Positions 18,971 to 26,690 of a stretch of DNA of 64,000 bases are shown here, piece by piece; within the stretch, counting starts at the first letter, position 1, and the number at the start of each line of letters is the position of its first letter. The notes under the pieces were generated by a model that saw nothing but the letters and a program-made list of their open reading frames with translations, was not told the origin of the DNA and did no database searches. The position numbers and the translations under genes are program-made. Origin of the DNA: Caproicibacter sp047777415 (lineage in GTDB: Bacteria; Bacillota; Clostridia; Oscillospirales; Acutalibacteraceae); NCBI GenBank assembly GCA_047777415.1, contig JBKEEO010000001.1, forward strand, positions 496,001-560,000, given 5' to 3'.

Positions 18971-19864
18971 TTAAATGAGTCCTTGGTCCTTCAAAAATGC
19001 GGTCGCAACTTCTTCGATACTCTTCTTTTCATTATCTACTTGATAGTTCAAGTCCTGCATGGTTTCTTCATCAATCTTGCCGGCCAAACTGTTCAGAACT
19101 TCTCTGAGTTCCGGATATTTCTCCAAAGTATCGTCACGAATGATAGGTGCGGCATAATACGGCGGGAAGAAGTTTTTGTCGTCTTTTAGCACCTTCAGAT
19201 TAAGTGCTTTGAGCTGACCGTCCGTTGTGTAGGCATCCGTCACGTCCATCTTTCCCTGCCCAATTGCCTGATATTTTAGGGAATTTTCCATTTTTGCCTC
19301 TTCTTTAAACTTCAGCCCATATGTGTCTACCAAACCATCATATCCATCCTCGCGGTTAAAGAATTCATGTTCCGCACCGAAAACGAATTGATCGGATTTT
19401 GCCGCCAAGTCGCTGATGGATTCAATTCCGTTCTCCTCGGCAAGATCTTTCGGCATGGCCAGCGCATAGGTGTTATTATATCCAAACGGATCCAGCCATG
19501 TAATCTGGAACTGTTTTTCAAATTCTTCACTCACGGTTTTGTAAACCTTGTCCGCATCGGAGTCCACGGGGAGTTTCAGATAAGCAGTAAGCGCCGTTCC
19601 GGTGTACTCCGGATAAATGTCCACTTCACCTTTTTTAATTGATTCAAAGCAGACAAACGTGCCGCCTATATTCAGTTTGCGCTCCACGTTTAAGTCCGTT
19701 TTGTTTTCAATCAGCTGTGCCAGTATTTCCCCTAAAATTTTATTTTCCGTGTAATCTTTAGAGGCAACGACAACACTGTCTTTTTTAGAGCACGCCGCCA
19801 GCGCCGGAATTAAAAGAAGCAACGCCAGAACAGGTGCTATTTTCTTTCTAAAATTAAGATGCAT
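18971..19864 (-). CDS. opuCC: glycine betaine/choline/carnitine-type ABC transporter, substrate-binding lipoprotein
   Basis: 297 residues. Signal peptide with lipobox ALAACS, so a lipoprotein on the outer face of the membrane. The mature part is an OpuAC/ProX-like type II binding protein: VVASKDYTENKILGEIL near the start, VDIYPEYTGTALTAYL and VTDAYTTDGQL later. It captures a quaternary-amine osmolyte; which one cannot be told. ATG at 19864 overlaps the preceding permease gene by 11 bases. Last gene of the operon. Confidence 0.9.
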   Translation of the reverse strand: MHLNFRKKIAPVLALLLLIPALAACSKKDSVVVASKDYTENKILGEILAQLIENKTDLNVERKLNIGGTFVCFESIKKGEVDIYPEYTGTALTAYLKLPVDSDADKVYKTVSEEFEKQFQITWLDPFGYNNTYALAMPKDLAEENGIESISDLAAKSDQFVFGAEHEFFNREDGYDGLVDTYGLKFKEEAKMENSLKYQAIGQGKMDVTDAYTTDGQLKALNLKVLKDDKNFFPPYYAAPIIRDDTLEKYPELREVLNSLAGKIDEETMQDLNYQVDNEKKSIEEVATAFLKDQGLI

Positions 19865-20462
19865 TTGTTTTCCTCCTTTTTTTGCCCGAAATTTGAATTT
19901 TGTTAAAGAGCATTTGCGCAAGCAGGGACAAAAGCACAACCGGAATAGTTCCTTCCATAATCATACCCCAGTCCTGCTGTTGTATTCCGCTGTAAATAAC
20001 ACCGCCGAGGCCGCCCGAACCAATGAGCACGCCGATGACTGCTGTTCCGAGTCCCTGTACAAAAGCGATACGAATACCGGAAAAAATCATGGGAGAAGCA
20101 AGCGGCAGCTCCACCCAAGCCAGTGACTGCCAGATATTCATCCCCATGCCGCGAGCAGCTTCCCGCACGGAGGGAGCAACCTCTGTAATGCCTGTGTATG
20201 TGTTGCGGATAACCGGAAGTAAGGAATACAGGCAAAGCCCAATAATAACCGTTGTATTGCCCAACCCGAACAAAATCATTAAAAGTGCGAGCATGGCAAG
20301 GGAAGGCACAGTTTGTATAATATCCGCAATGGTCATAATCGGTGCTGCGAGCCCCATTTTTTTGGAGATTAAAATTCCCAGCGGGATTCCAATTAAAACA
20401 GCAATACCGACACCGCCGATTGTAATGAAAAGGTGTACGATTGTTTCAGTGAATAGGCTCAT
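19854..20462 (-). CDS. opuCD: osmoprotectant ABC transporter permease
   Basis: 202 residues with about five membrane helices and the inner-membrane permease coupling motif EAARGMGMNIWQSLAWVELP, contacting the ATPase. Pairs with the 20459 permease. Start overlaps the upstream stop by 4 bases (ATGA). Confidence 0.9.
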   Translation of the reverse strand: MSLFTETIVHLFITIGGVGIAVLIGIPLGILISKKMGLAAPIMTIADIIQTVPSLAMLALLMILFGLGNTTVIIGLCLYSLLPVIRNTYTGITEVAPSVREAARGMGMNIWQSLAWVELPLASPMIFSGIRIAFVQGLGTAVIGVLIGSGGLGGVIYSGIQQQDWGMIMEGTIPVVLLSLLAQMLFNKIQISGKKRRKTNAS

Positions 20463-21112
20463 TTCGCGGCACCTCCTTTCTTTTGCAGACCTCTGGGCGT
20501 AACAGCTTTTTGAATCAGGTCTATGGCAAAACCCGCAAAAACGGCAAGAATCGAAGCGGGAATTGCGCCGGCCAAAATCATGTTTGTGTCATAGCTGGAC
20601 AAGCCGGTCCAGATTAAATCGCCGAGGCCGCCAGCGCCAATCAAGGCGGCAAGGGTTGCCCAACTGATGGTATACACTGTGGAAAGACGGATACCGGCAA
20701 CAATCGCCGGGAGGGCAATTGGAATCTCCACTTTAATCAAAAGTTGCATATCGCTCATGCCAATTCCCCGTGCCGCTTCCACATACAGGTTGTTTACCTC
20801 TCGGATGCCGGTGTAGGTGTTCTGCAAAATAGGGAGAACCGCATAAGCCACCAACACAATAATGGAGGGAACTTCACCAAGACCGAACAGCATCAATCCG
20901 ATGCCAAGCAAAACAAGCCCGGGAATTGTCTGCACAAGCCCTGCAAGTGCTAAAACGGGTTTTGCTGCTTTATCATTCCGGGTTAAAATAATTCCGAGCG
21001 GAACGGCAATGATGATGGCAATGAGGATGGAAATACCGGACATGCGCACATGCGTTCCAAGTGCTGATAAAACAGTCTGCCAATCAGACTGCAAATATTC
21101 GAAAAAACTCAT
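20459..21112 (-). CDS. opuCB: osmoprotectant ABC transporter permease
   Basis: 217 residues with about five to six membrane helices. Coupling motif EAARGIGMSDMQLLIKVEIP in the second half. Translationally coupled to opuCA and opuCD by 4-base overlaps. Symbols opuCB/opuCD are assigned by operon order and could be exchanged. Confidence 0.9.
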   Translation of the reverse strand: MSFFEYLQSDWQTVLSALGTHVRMSGISILIAIIIAVPLGIILTRNDKAAKPVLALAGLVQTIPGLVLLGIGLMLFGLGEVPSIIVLVAYAVLPILQNTYTGIREVNNLYVEAARGIGMSDMQLLIKVEIPIALPAIVAGIRLSTVYTISWATLAALIGAGGLGDLIWTGLSSYDTNMILAGAIPASILAVFAGFAIDLIQKAVTPRGLQKKGGAAK

Positions 21113-22230
21113 TCGTCGTCACCGCCCCAAAGAGCCTGCGCCATGGAGCGAACCATACCGGTACGGGTCACGATTCCAACGACATGATTCTTTTCGTCCA
21201 GCACGACCAGATATTCTGATTTGTTGGCCGTCAGCGTGTCAAACGCATCTTTTGCGCTGCTAGCCAGTGCTACGGTGGGCGCACCCGGATTCACAAGTGC
21301 AGAAATGGTTGTACCCGGTTTGCCGGATTTCCGGATATCTTCGATGGTGATAACCCCTTCAAAAATTCCGTCCTCGTTTGTAACGATTAGACTGTCTATG
21401 CCTTTGCTGTTCATCAACGAAATGCATTCCAATGTCTTTTTATCCGGAGTAACGGTAACGGGATTTGGACGCATGACTTCTAATACGGACATATCACGCG
21501 CTGTTGCGGAGGTGTGCATACCGATAAAATCACGCACAAAATCATTTGCGGGATGTTCCAGAATTTCTTCCGGCGGAGCAATCTGGATAATCTGACCATG
21601 ATCCATAAACACAATGACATCCGCCATTTTCACCGCTTCTGACATATCGTGTGTGACAAATACAAATGTTTTATTGAGAGTCTTGTGAAGTTTTTTGACT
21701 TCATCCTGCAGGCTGTCCCTTGTGATTGGATCTAATGCGCTAAAAGGTTCATCCATTAAAACCAAAGACGGTTCTGCCGCAAGTGCGCGCAGTACGCCAA
21801 TGCGCTGCTGCTGACCGCCGGACATTTCCGAAGGATATTTGTTTGCAAACTCGTCCGGATCCATACCTACCATTTCCATCAGTTCCAGCGCACGTTTGCG
21901 GCTTTTTTCACGCGGCCATTTCAGCAATTTGGGCACTATTTCAATATTCTCCAGCACCGTCATGTTAGGGAAAAGCCCGATCTGCTGAATCACGTAGCCA
22001 ATATTGCGGCGCAGTTCAACGGGGTTCATGGTTAGAATGTCCTTCCCGTCAATCAAGATCTGACCGCTGGTTGGCTCAATTAAGCGGTTGATCATTTTCA
22101 ATGTGGTTGTTTTTCCGCAGCCGGACGTACCGACCAGAACGACAAACTGACCGCTTTCAATATTCAGAGAAATGTTGTTCACTGCGGTTTGTGCTCCATA
22201 TTTCTTTGTAACGTTCTTCAAGTTTACCAT
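21109..22230 (-). CDS. opuCA: osmoprotectant ABC transporter ATP-binding protein with CBS pair
   Basis: 373 residues. ATPase part: Walker A GTSGCGKTTT near residue 40, signature MSGGQQQRIGVLRA, Walker B LVLMDEPFSALDP and switch His in VFVTHDMSEA. Two CBS domains follow (residues about 250-370, GIDSLIVTNEDGIFEGVITI and EYLVVLDEKNHVVGIV), which in OpuA/OpuC sense ionic strength or nucleotides such as c-di-AMP. AAGGAAGG precedes the ATG. It lies 35 bases after dapB. Confidence 0.94.
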   Translation of the reverse strand: MVNLKNVTKKYGAQTAVNNISLNIESGQFVVLVGTSGCGKTTTLKMINRLIEPTSGQILIDGKDILTMNPVELRRNIGYVIQQIGLFPNMTVLENIEIVPKLLKWPREKSRKRALELMEMVGMDPDEFANKYPSEMSGGQQQRIGVLRALAAEPSLVLMDEPFSALDPITRDSLQDEVKKLHKTLNKTFVFVTHDMSEAVKMADVIVFMDHGQIIQIAPPEEILEHPANDFVRDFIGMHTSATARDMSVLEVMRPNPVTVTPDKKTLECISLMNSKGIDSLIVTNEDGIFEGVITIEDIRKSGKPGTTISALVNPGAPTVALASSAKDAFDTLTANKSEYLVVLDEKNHVVGIVTRTGMVRSMAQALWGGDDE

Positions 22231-22265
22231 ATGAAGTGATACCTTCCTTTCCTGTTGCTGATCCT

Positions 22266-23090
22266 TTACACAAGTGCAACACGGCGCGGCGGGGATTCAG
22301 AGTTCCGGTCAAGGAAATCCATTAAAATATTCTTTAGATTCATAGCGTCTTTCATTTCATATATTCCGGTTTTATCCTGAATAAATTCCGCCGCAAACAA
22401 AGCGCCTTCCGCAAAAGCATCCCGTGAAAAGCTTTGATGGGTAATTTCAATCATATCGTTTTCACCAACTAGCATAACCTTATGGCAGCCAACAATTCCG
22501 CCGGCGCGAACTGAGGATATGGGGATAGTCGGGCGTTGCTCTGCCGGGAAGGAATTTCGCATCTGATTTGCAAGCTTGTTAGCGGTTCCGGATGGAATAT
22601 CCACTTTGCGCTTGTGATGCATTTCAATAATTTCAACGTCGTAACCGGACAAGATTTGGGAGGCAAGTTCGGTTAACAGCATCAGCGTACTGACTCCGCG
22701 TGTGATGTTTGGCGCATAGATCAGCCCGGCTTCGTATCGGTCGGCAAGATTATAGAGTTCCTCTTCCTGCACTTTGGAAAAACCCGTGGTTCCCATGACA
22801 ACACGGACATTGAAGGAGAAAAAAACCGGTGCGTTTGCAAGTGCCGCGGATGGATTGGAAAAATCCAGTACAACATCCGGGCGGGTGTTGAAAATACATG
22901 ATTCAATCTGGTCTGACGGATACACCGGAATTCCGGTGTTTTGGCATCCTATTACTTCTCCAAGATCGCGGCCTGATTTCATACTGTTCGGGCTACAAAT
23001 TCCTGCCACAAGCTGAGCCCTATTATATGTAAGTAAATATTTGGCGATTTGATTTCCTGTCCGCCCTAATCCGGAAATACATATTCTCAT
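22266..23090 (-). CDS. dapB: 4-hydroxy-tetrahydrodipicolinate reductase
   Basis: 274 residues; family reduces 4-hydroxy-tetrahydrodipicolinate in lysine/diaminopimelate synthesis. N-terminal nucleotide-binding ISGLGRTGNQIAKYL and the signature EMHHKRKVDIPSGTA (usual HHxxKxDAPSGTA). First gene of the osmoprotectant operon rather than with dapA, so it may serve a linked, non-housekeeping role. Start at 23090 is supported by AAAGGAG upstream; an in-frame ATG at 23120 has none. Confidence 0.85.
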   Translation of the reverse strand: MRICISGLGRTGNQIAKYLLTYNRAQLVAGICSPNSMKSGRDLGEVIGCQNTGIPVYPSDQIESCIFNTRPDVVLDFSNPSAALANAPVFFSFNVRVVMGTTGFSKVQEEELYNLADRYEAGLIYAPNITRGVSTLMLLTELASQILSGYDVEIIEMHHKRKVDIPSGTANKLANQMRNSFPAEQRPTIPISSVRAGGIVGCHKVMLVGENDMIEITHQSFSRDAFAEGALFAAEFIQDKTGIYEMKDAMNLKNILMDFLDRNSESPPRRVALV

Positions 23091-23124
23091 TGTGCAAAAC
23101 GCTCCTTTCAAATGCGACAATTTT

Positions 23125-23139
23125 CTTACAAGTTGTAAG
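23125..23139. promoter_or_regulatory. palindrome in the dapB-opuC leader
   Basis: CTTACAA-G-TTGTAAG, a perfect 7+1+7 inverted repeat between promoter and dapB start. Shares the GTAAGTTG/CAACTTA half-site with the palindrome at 23233-23257. Candidate second operator. Confidence 0.5.
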
Positions 23140-23232
23140 TTGTTGGTTAAGGCACAATTTTCCCTCTAAATTTTTCTTCTGGTGATATAATAAAAGACAG
23201 CCCGCCATCTATAATTTACATTAATTTACAGG

Positions 23233-23257
23233 CAACTTATTGATGTGTTATAAGTTG
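23233..23257. promoter_or_regulatory. operator-like inverted repeat just downstream of the dapB -10 box
   Basis: CAACTTAT at 23233-23240 and ATAAGTTG at 23250-23257, perfect 8-bp arms with a 9-bp spacer. It starts about 10 bases after the -10 box, a usual repressor position. The BusR-like regulator at 24513 is the likely ligand; inferred. Confidence 0.6.
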
Positions 23258-23267
23258 TTACTTTACT

Positions 23268-23296
23268 ATTATACAAAACAACTCCATGGTTGTCAA
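23268..23296 (-). promoter_or_regulatory. sigma-A promoter of dapB-opuC
   Basis: On the - strand TTGACA (23296-23291), a 17-bp spacer and TATAAT (23273-23268): a perfect consensus promoter. Confidence 0.88.
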
Positions 23297-23300
23297 TTGT

Positions 23301-23326
23301 AATTTGTTTTGTGGTATCGTAAGAAA
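23301..23326. repeat. 26-bp target duplication, left of IS481-like copy B
   Basis: Exact match to 24390-24415 (begins AATTTGTTTT, ends CGTAAGAAA). Its edge is 4 bases from the dapB -35 box. Confidence 0.92.
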
Positions 23327-24389
23327 TGTAGGACTACAATACATATTGGACAGTTGAGAAAAAATAAAATACAGAAATGGACACATCGGTTACAATAAAG
23401 CTACCCAAACCAAATCATACCGAGAGGAAGTGTCCATTCCTGCATGAATAGTGTAACACAAGACATGAAGTTTAGGCAATCCATAATGATCTACGCTCAA
23501 AAGTACGGTGTCAGTCGTGCAAGCAGAAAGTACAACAAAAGCCGTTCCTTTATTTACTTTTGGATGGCCCGGTATGACGGTACATTAGAATCGTTGGCTT
23601 GCCGGTCTAGAAGGCCACACAGTCATCCAAACCAGCATACACCTGCCGAGTTAAAACTGATTCGCGATATGCGGCGCAGGAACCCAGAACTCGGTATGAT
23701 TGAACTATGGTCCCGGTTAAAAAAGCGCGGATACAAGCGATGTCCGGAAAGTCTGTTCCGTGTAATGCGCCGAATTGGGATTTTTCCAGAGGCAAAACCG
23801 AAGAAAAAATATCAGCCAAAGCCATATGAGCAAATGACGCATCCCGGAGAGCGCATTCAAATCGATGTAAAGGTAGTCCCAAAGCGCTGTATTGCCGACC
23901 CTGAGCTTCGACTTTTCCAGTACACCGCTATTGATGAATTTTCTAGGCTGCGTTTTTTGGCAGCATACCCTGAACAGAGTACCTACTCTTCTGCCGACTT
24001 TCTTAAACGAGCTGTCAAATGGTTTGCTCGGCGCGGTGTTCATGTGGAATGCATTCAAACTGACAACGGTTTTGAATTCACCAACCGTTTTTCCCCATCA
24101 AAGAAACATCTGCTGACGCTCTTCGAGGCCACTGCCGCTCAACTGCATATCCGGCACAAACTGATTCGGCCTTATACGCCCAGGCACAATGGTAAAGTGG
24201 AACGCAGCCATCGCGAAGACCAAAAACGCTTTTACAACAAACACCATTTTTATTCCTTAGCTGACTTTGAAAACCAACTTTCCATCTACTTACGCCGCTC
24301 TAACAATATGCCGATGCGTCCTCTTCACTGGTTATCTCCTTCTGAATTTTTACAATCCCATACTGTCCAATATGTTTGACAAACCTACA
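23327..24389 (+). mobile_element. IS481-like insertion sequence, copy B
   Basis: 1063 bp with the same TGTAGG-N9-CATATTGGACAGT inverted ends as copy A and exact 26-bp flanking duplications. The transposase 5' end faces the dapB promoter and is divergent from it, as in copy A. Confidence 0.92.
23444..24379 (+). CDS. IS481-like DDE transposase (copy B)
   Basis: 311 residues, near-identical to the copy A protein, with the same helix-turn-helix and the D-D-E core (QIDVKV, QTDNGFEF, GKVERSHRED). Intact. Confidence 0.92.
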   Translation: MNSVTQDMKFRQSIMIYAQKYGVSRASRKYNKSRSFIYFWMARYDGTLESLACRSRRPHSHPNQHTPAELKLIRDMRRRNPELGMIELWSRLKKRGYKRCPESLFRVMRRIGIFPEAKPKKKYQPKPYEQMTHPGERIQIDVKVVPKRCIADPELRLFQYTAIDEFSRLRFLAAYPEQSTYSSADFLKRAVKWFARRGVHVECIQTDNGFEFTNRFSPSKKHLLTLFEATAAQLHIRHKLIRPYTPRHNGKVERSHREDQKRFYNKHHFYSLADFENQLSIYLRRSNNMPMRPLHWLSPSEFLQSHTVQYV

Positions 24390-24415
24390 AATTTGTTTTG
24401 TGGTATCGTAAGAAA
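24390..24415. repeat. 26-bp target duplication, right of IS481-like copy B
   Basis: Exact copy of 23301-23326. Confidence 0.92.
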
Positions 24416-24453
24416 GGAATAAAAAGCAAAGCATATTGGATAAAAAACCTTTT

Positions 24454-24498
24454 GAACAAAGTCCCCACATCCCTAAAAAGGATGTGGGGACTTTGTTC
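24454..24498 (-). terminator. terminator of the BusR-like gene
   Basis: A perfect 19-bp stem (arms 24454-24472 and 24480-24498, loop of 7), followed on the - strand by AAAAGGTTTTTT. Confidence 0.9.
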
Positions 24499-24512
24499 AT
24501 ATATATCCGTTT

Positions 24513-25142
24513 TTATGATATTCCATTCACAAAAGCATTGAACCTCTGAATGACATTTTCATCGCCGACGACTAAAACTCGATCCGAGTCACAAAATTCA
24601 TAGTACGGACCCGGCGAAAGAATAATGTCTTTTTGCTGCACCACGCCGATAACAGTTGCACCTGTATTATGCCAGATTTGTAGCTCACCGATGCTTTTTC
24701 CGATGATCGGAGAGTTTTCTGGCAGAGGTATTTCAACGGGTTTAATCAGGTCGGACCGTTTGTAACGGTACATATCGATGATTTGTTTTGTAAGAGTAAG
24801 AATTTCTTCGTCCATGCGGCTTCGCTGTTCCATCAGCTGCGCGAGTTTCATTCGCAGGTCAGCCACACGTTCGTCGTCCTTGAAACTTTTCAGAAATTTA
24901 ATGGCATTTTCCCTTGAAAGAATCACCATTCCGCTGCCGAGCATGATTTTCAGCACGTTTTTGTCGGAAAGGAGGGATACGGATCGGCGGATCGTTTCAG
25001 GCGAAACGTTATATTCCGTCGCCAATGTAGAGCGTCCTTTCAATCGAGAGCCTTCCGGTATTTCTCCCGATGCGATTCTCGCAGCAAGATCCATAGCGAT
25101 TTTTAGGTATCTCGGCATGGCATAGCTTTCCCAACCCGCCAT
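24513..25142 (-). CDS. GntR-type regulator with RCK_C domain, BusR-like
   Basis: 209 residues. N-terminal winged helix of GntR type (RLKGRSTLATEYNVSPETIR near residues 30-50), a central coiled-coil-like helix (MKLAQLMEQRSRMDEEILTL) and a C-terminal RCK_C/TrkA-C domain (PIIGKSIGELQIWHNTGATV). This order is that of BusR, which in lactic acid bacteria and streptococci binds c-di-AMP and represses the betaine transporter busA/opuA. The transporter operon is the next gene set in the same direction, beyond an IS. The ATG at 25142 has GGAGG 10 bases upstream; the ATG at 25151 is only one base from it. c-di-AMP binding is inferred. Confidence 0.82.
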   Translation of the reverse strand: MAGWESYAMPRYLKIAMDLAARIASGEIPEGSRLKGRSTLATEYNVSPETIRRSVSLLSDKNVLKIMLGSGMVILSRENAIKFLKSFKDDERVADLRMKLAQLMEQRSRMDEEILTLTKQIIDMYRYKRSDLIKPVEIPLPENSPIIGKSIGELQIWHNTGATVIGVVQQKDIILSPGPYYEFCDSDRVLVVGDENVIQRFNAFVNGIS

Positions 25143-25207
25143 GATTATCATTCCTCCGTTTGAATCAGCGGATGATCCGTAGTTAACCGAATAACACGGC
25201 AAAAATG

Positions 25208-25236
25208 ATTATAGCATGTTTCTGTCATATGGGCAA
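25208..25236 (-). promoter_or_regulatory. promoter of the BusR-like gene
   Basis: TTGCCC, 17-bp spacer and TATAAT on the - strand, about 65 bases before the start codon. Confidence 0.65.
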
Positions 25237-25266
25237 ATAAAATTTTATATTTTATGCAAAAATCAA

Positions 25267-25304
25267 AAAACGCCGGCTGTCTGCTATGAGACAATCGGCG
25301 TTTG
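25267..25304 (-). terminator. terminator of the DUF3892 gene
   Basis: AACGCCG-N2-TGTCT / AGACA-N2-CGGCGTT stem, followed by TTTTTTG on the - strand. Confidence 0.8.
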
Positions 25305-25310
25305 TGAATT

Positions 25311-25613
25311 TTATTGTGATACGGTTGGAAGATTTCCAAGATTGTTGTTCTCCGAACCGTCCGGCAAGGAACGAAGATACTCCGTGCCTTTTTTGGTTGC
25401 TACAGCAACACCGCGAATCTTATTTTGCTTGGCGAGTTGGACACCCTCTTGACGAGTAACCTTACGCCCATCGGAAAGCTGATATCCCGTAATTTTACCG
25501 GAAGATTTCACAAGTCCGGTGATGGAGAGGGCATCCGCAGTGGGCTGAGGTGTAAACTCGTTGATGGATTTGGGCAGTGGATTGTTATATTCTCTATTGT
25601 TGTCTTGTTCCAT
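25311..25613 (-). CDS. DUF3892 domain protein
   Basis: 100 residues. The central part ITGYQLSDGRKVTRQEGVQ and KGTEYLRSLPDG match my memory of DUF3892, small proteins of unknown function common in Firmicutes. AAAGGAG precedes the ATG. Divergent from the peroxiredoxin gene and closed by its own terminator. Confidence 0.75.
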   Translation of the reverse strand: MEQDNNREYNNPLPKSINEFTPQPTADALSITGLVKSSGKITGYQLSDGRKVTRQEGVQLAKQNKIRGVAVATKKGTEYLRSLPDGSENNNLGNLPTVSQ

Positions 25614-25760
25614 TTGTCAATCTCCTTTCCGTACTGTTAGTTTACACCGGCGGTGTTTATTTATTCCCGCCAACCCTCTTGACTATCAACCGGAACCTCA
25701 CAGTTTCAAACCAAGTGCGTATTATAAAACAGAATCAAAAAAGGAGGAAAATTCTTTTCT

Positions 25761-26459
25761 ATGGATATGGACATAAATATGAAAACGAACAATCTAAGCC
25801 ATTGCGGTCATTTAAGCATAGGAATGGAAGCGCCGGATTTTACTGCAAACACCACCTTTGGTCCCATTCGTTTTTCGGATTACCGGGGAAAATGGGTTGT
25901 TTTCTTTTCCCATCCAGGCGATTTTACACCTGTTTGCACAACGGAATTTGTGGCTTTCGCACAGGCGTTTCCAAAATTTCAGGAACGCAATGTTCAGCTT
26001 TTAGGGTTGAGTATTGACAGTAACCCCTCTCACTTGGCATGGGTGCGCTCCATTGCGCGAACCACCGGAGTTTCCATACCGTTCCCGGTGGTCGCAGACC
26101 GTTCGGGAGAAATTGCACGGATGTATGGCATGGTTGCGCCGGATGTGAGCACACAGGAAACGGTTCGAAATGTTTTCATCATAGACCCGAATCAAATTAT
26201 TCGAGCCATTTTGGTTTACCCGCTGACAAACGGGCGCAGCATTCCTGAAATTTTGCGTTTGGTAGATGCGCTGCAGACAACGGACGCCAACAAGGTGGTT
26301 ACTCCTGCAAATTGGCAGCCCGGCCAGCCGGCACTGGTTCCGCCTCCGCAAACATACAGTGCCATGCTGGAAAGAGAAAAAGATCAGGAACAGCTTGGAC
26401 TAACTTGCAAAGATTGGTTTTGGTGCTATAAGAGCCTTCCCGGCGGCAAATCGAATTGA
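25761..26459 (+). CDS. peroxiredoxin (AhpC/TSA, Prx6-like)
   Basis: 232 residues; reduces peroxides in the cytoplasm. The peroxidatic cysteine is in HPGDFTPVCTTEF, with the arginine in VFIIDPNQIIRAI. The long C-terminal extension is typical of the Prx6/1-Cys group, though it has two more cysteines in LTCKDWFWCYK that could resolve the disulfide. GGAGG stands 13 bases before the ATG. Followed by a terminator. Confidence 0.93.
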   Translation: MDMDINMKTNNLSHCGHLSIGMEAPDFTANTTFGPIRFSDYRGKWVVFFSHPGDFTPVCTTEFVAFAQAFPKFQERNVQLLGLSIDSNPSHLAWVRSIARTTGVSIPFPVVADRSGEIARMYGMVAPDVSTQETVRNVFIIDPNQIIRAILVYPLTNGRSIPEILRLVDALQTTDANKVVTPANWQPGQPALVPPPQTYSAMLEREKDQEQLGLTCKDWFWCYKSLPGGKSN

Positions 26460-26472
26460 GCTGATGATAAAA

Positions 26473-26505
26473 GCCCGAAAAAACGCTAACTGTGTTTTTT
26501 CGGGC
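26473..26505 (+). terminator. terminator of the peroxiredoxin gene
   Basis: GCCCGAAAAAAC / GTTTTTTCGGGC, 13 bases after the stop codon. Confidence 0.85.
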
Positions 26506-26506
26506 C

Positions 26507-26557
26507 AGATTGTCGAATAACCCATCCAACGCATTAAGCAAAGGATGGGTTATTTTT
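26507..26557. repeat. dispersed palindromic repeat, copy 1
   Basis: TAACCCATCC / GGATGGGTTA stem with a loop AACGCATTAAGCAAA, preceded by AGATTGTCGAA. Almost the same unit occurs at 62448-62497. The following T run could also make it a terminator. Confidence 0.65.
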
Positions 26558-26690
26558 GAATAAAATTCGAAAAATAAAGCAAGCTATCATGCTAAACTTT
26601 AGGATGTATCATATTATCACTCAAGCAACGCTTTGCAGAGAGAGTAGTTTTTACATGGCTGCTATAGCATTGCAGAAATACAATGCTGCA

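Noticed and set aside
20023..20502. 159-residue + frame across the opuCD gene
   Set aside because: Antisense shadow of a conserved permease.
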